Shown here one piece after another: positions 61,716-64,000 of a stretch of DNA of 64,000 nt. Numbering within the stretch: the first letter of the stretch is position 1; the number at the start of each line of letters is the position of its first letter. A model generated the notes under the pieces. It did no database searches. It saw nothing but the letters and a program-made list of their open reading frames with translations, and was not told the DNA's origin. A program made the translations under genes and the position numbers. The DNA is from Alistipes sp. (GTDB taxonomy: Bacteria; Bacteroidota; Bacteroidia; Bacteroidales; Rikenellaceae), in NCBI GenBank assembly GCA_017937125.1, contig JAGBEH010000008.1, positions 1 through 64,000 on the forward strand. The letters run 5' to 3'.

Positions 61716-64000
61716 TCAGTGTTTGAATTTTATCTCGCCCGTAACCGTCAGCTCGAAATCGTATCCTTCGATATAGGCGTTAAGTTGAGTGTGGTATATT
61801 GATATTATCGGCCTATATTCTTCACCTATTTTCCATACGCCGTTTTTAGCTTTTAAGTCACCTGCTGGTCGAGCCTCTTGATGATGTCGGACATTTATAG
61901 TCCCGTAATTATATTTTTGTTGAATAGTTAAAGTGCTCATTGTCGCTACTTTGTACAACCTTTTTGCTAACTCTTTTTTCGTGCATTCATACAGTTCTTC
62001 GGGCGTATTTTCATAGAACAGCACCATCGTTCCCGTCTTCAAAATGCACCTCAACGGATAGCCGTTTTCGTCGGATTGGGGGATAAGATCAGGACGGGTA
62101 GTTTTGTCGGCACTCGTTTTGAAATACTGCGCCGCTTCGATATTGTTTACCAGCTCGAACGTACGTTTTGTTTTACCTTTATTGTCCGTGCCCTCATATA
62201 TCGCCATACAGTAGTTTCCGTCATTGACTACATGGTAATCGCGTTTATACTCTTTTGCGGAGGTGTCGCGATGTGGTTTTAGGTGTATCGGACTTGTAAC
62301 TGTTGGAGCGAATATCCTGACTTTGCGAATAGGTATTCTCTTCTCCTCATTCATCCATATTGTGTGTTTCGTAGTGTCTGTCGCTTCCTTGAAACCGAAC
62401 TGTGCGATAGCTTCTTTTACCTTTTGCTTGACAACCTCATCCACTATTTTATCCGCATCTTCTTTCGATTGTAACTGGTCGAGCGATTTGCGGACTACAT
62501 ATTTTATTTCGTCATTGCGTTCGATAGCTCCGTAAAACGTTTGCTGGTGCAGCGAACCGCGTGCCGTGTCGCCCTGCACGTATTTTATCTCACCGCGTTC
62601 GTTGTACTGTATTTTCCCGCGCACACGCAATTTCTTGCGGCTCCGCTTGGGCATATTGTCGGCAGTATGATGCGATATGAGAAGCTCGTCCGCTATCGAC
62701 TTGACATCTTCGGTGAATGTCGGCCAAGGTTTGGGGAAGAACGGACGCGAGCCCGACTGCTGCTTTTCGTAATATTCCGTTTCGGCTACGAACTGCGCCC
62801 AATCCTGATAGGTCTTACCGCTGATGCAGGCGATGGTTACGGCGTCGATGCAGTGGTGGACGTGGTTTACGCGGGCCTTCTTTTCAAATTCGTTCTGCAA
62901 ACCCCAAGCCTTGCGCAAATCGGCTGTCGTTGTGCCTTTTACGATGTAAATTTTTTCGAAAACGGTTTTCAGATAGAGCCTTGCATAACGTCCGATGATG
63001 CCTGTGTCTACTTTCTGACGGTTGCTGAACCCTTCGGGAACCTCCGTAATCATAAATCGTTCGCATTTGCCCTTCAAATAATCGCGCCGCATCGTCAGTC
63101 GATGCCGTTTCTGTATCATCGCGTCTTTAATCTCTTTCGTGGAGAAATCGCCTTTGGTTTTGTTTATTTGCTTCTCCAACTCCTTGATCTCTTCCTCCCA
63201 GCCGAGAGCCTCTATCCGAGCCTTTATTTCGTCATAATTCGACAGTTCCGACGGGAGCTTGTCGCGTTTTACTGTGCGGTTGAACAACAAGTCGCACAAT
63301 GTCTTGTTCATCTGTGAATTGTCGCCGCCTCGCGCACGCGGTACGGTATGTTCTATGTCGAACTTCGGCGACGCGCCTAAAAAGTCGCAGATGCAGATGT
63401 TCTGGCCAGTGTAAAGACATTTGTGCTCCTGTTCTTTCCACAGTTTGTATTTCAGTATGTCATCTTCGGTCGGTTCAATCTCTTTGCTGCATTGTTCCGA
63501 ATAGAGTTTTCGTATTTCGTCCGCATAATCTTTGTGTTGTTTCTCGTTTTCGCGCTGTATCTGTTCTATCGCGCGACGCATATTGGCAGTATTGAGTTCG
63601 CGGGCAAATTCGATATTTACTTTTGTGAATTTGTCGATTTTACCCTCTTTCAGGAGTCGGTTCACGAGTGCGCGCAGACGGAACAGCGCACGCATTGCCA
63701 TAGGGTTGCGGATAGATGACGTGAACGGCGAGCCGAGTTGCAATATGCCGTTTGCATCGGGTTCGGCATCCTTGTATGTCTCTATCATCGACGGATGATA
63801 AAGCTTGCGGTCGGCTATCTGCTTGTCGGTCAGTCCGCAATCTCGCAGGCAGTTGCGTACAGCCCGTTTTTTCGTGTCGAACTTGTCGTAAGGATTACGT
63901 CGGTATTCAGCAATAGCGCGCGTTACACTCTCCTCTATCAACGCTCTGCGAGCATCATCGTTCCATATCTCTTTCGGTACGACCGCCGACATATTGGCCA
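61716..64000 (-). CDS. cas9: Cas9 nuclease, C-terminal half (5' end beyond the window)
   Basis: The frame is open to the right edge; counting from an in-frame ATG at 63992 it has 758 codons. RuvC-II (KVNIEFARELN) is at about 124-134, the HNH domain (DIEHTVPRARGGDNSQMNKT, catalytic His and Asn present) at 190-240, and RuvC-III (NHVHHCIDAVTIACI) near 390. RuvC-I, the bridge helix and the recognition lobe are missing and must lie outside, so that ATG is not the real start. The large C-terminal part fits the roughly 1,400-aa Bacteroidetes II-C type. Nuclease residues seen here are intact. Confidence 0.96.
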   Translation of the reverse strand, partial: ANMSAVVPKEIWNDDARRALIEESVTRAIAEYRRNPYDKFDTKKRAVRNCLRDCGLTDKQIADRKLYHPSMIETYKDAEPDANGILQLGSPFTSSIRNPMAMRALFRLRALVNRLLKEGKIDKFTKVNIEFARELNTANMRRAIEQIQRENEKQHKDYADEIRKLYSEQCSKEIEPTEDDILKYKLWKEQEHKCLYTGQNICICDFLGASPKFDIEHTVPRARGGDNSQMNKTLCDLLFNRTVKRDKLPSELSNYDEIKARIEALGWEEEIKELEKQINKTKGDFSTKEIKDAMIQKRHRLTMRRDYLKGKCERFMITEVPEGFSNRQKVDTGIIGRYARLYLKTVFEKIYIVKGTTTADLRKAWGLQNEFEKKARVNHVHHCIDAVTIACISGKTYQDWAQFVAETEYYEKQQSGSRPFFPKPWPTFTEDVKSIADELLISHHTADNMPKRSRKKLRVRGKIQYNERGEIKYVQGDTARGSLHQQTFYGAIERNDEIKYVVRKSLDQLQSKEDADKIVDEVVKQKVKEAIAQFGFKEATDTTKHTIWMNEEKRIPIRKVRIFAPTVTSPIHLKPHRDTSAKEYKRDYHVVNDGNYCMAIYEGTDNKGKTKRTFELVNNIEAAQYFKTSADKTTRPDLIPQSDENGYPLRCILKTGTMVLFYENTPEELYECTKKELAKRLYKVATMSTLTIQQKYNYGTINVRHHQEARPAGDLKAKNGVWKIGEEYRPIISIYHTQLNAYIEGYDFELTVTGEIKFKH

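Overview
The window looks like chromosome of a Bacteroidales bacterium, most likely Alistipes or a close Rikenellaceae relative. The clues are the 5' end of a 16S rRNA gene of that type at the left edge, many promoters of the Bacteroidetes form (TTTG, about 20 bases, TAnnTTTG), a short primary sigma factor, a GldH lipoprotein behind a RicT homologue, and BACON-type and DUF1573 envelope proteins. The genus is inferred from one partial 16S end and general gene content.

Bases 1-49,160 are ordinary, gene-dense backbone. It opens with the 16S end and three tandem rRNA promoters on the minus strand. Then come a PHP phosphoesterase, a BACON lipoprotein, an MBL hydrolase, purA, a carboxymuconolactone decarboxylase-cupin fusion, a flavodoxin, tRNA-Gln, a nucleoside permease, a WecA-like sugar-phosphate transferase with two companions, a TPR protein, tadA, aspS, rarA, a ClpC-type unfoldase, a MATE pump, the ricT-gldH-trmB cluster, a DegP-type protease, rpoD, ung, metK behind a SAM-II-like riboswitch, tkt, the tig-clpP-clpX operon, rnr, an NfnAB/GltA-like flavoprotein pair and a DUF1573 protein. 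Three clusters of a 73-74 bp repeat sit directly upstream of unrelated genes, and most units carry a complete promoter pointing at that gene.

Bases 49,240-59,100 are a decayed accessory island. It begins at a tRNA-Asn, tRNA-Val, tRNA-Val cluster, followed about 200 bp later by a 19-base copy of the tRNA-Val 3' end (an att-like repeat). It holds two zinc-ribbon membrane proteins with duplicated N-termini, a lipoprotein, a uracil-DNA-glycosylase-like protein with a long hairpin-rich leader, wreckage of a large polyvalent mobile-element protein with frameshifts and a 154 bp internal duplication, an unrecognised ORF, a small HTH protein and an integrase cut off before its catalytic domain.

Bases 59,135-64,000 carry a type II-C CRISPR-Cas locus: an array of 15 repeats, a candidate tracrRNA with its own promoter between array and cas genes, cas2, cas1 and the C-terminal half of cas9, which runs off the right edge. 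All point leftward. The tracrRNA promoter may also feed the array, because I see no terminator between them.
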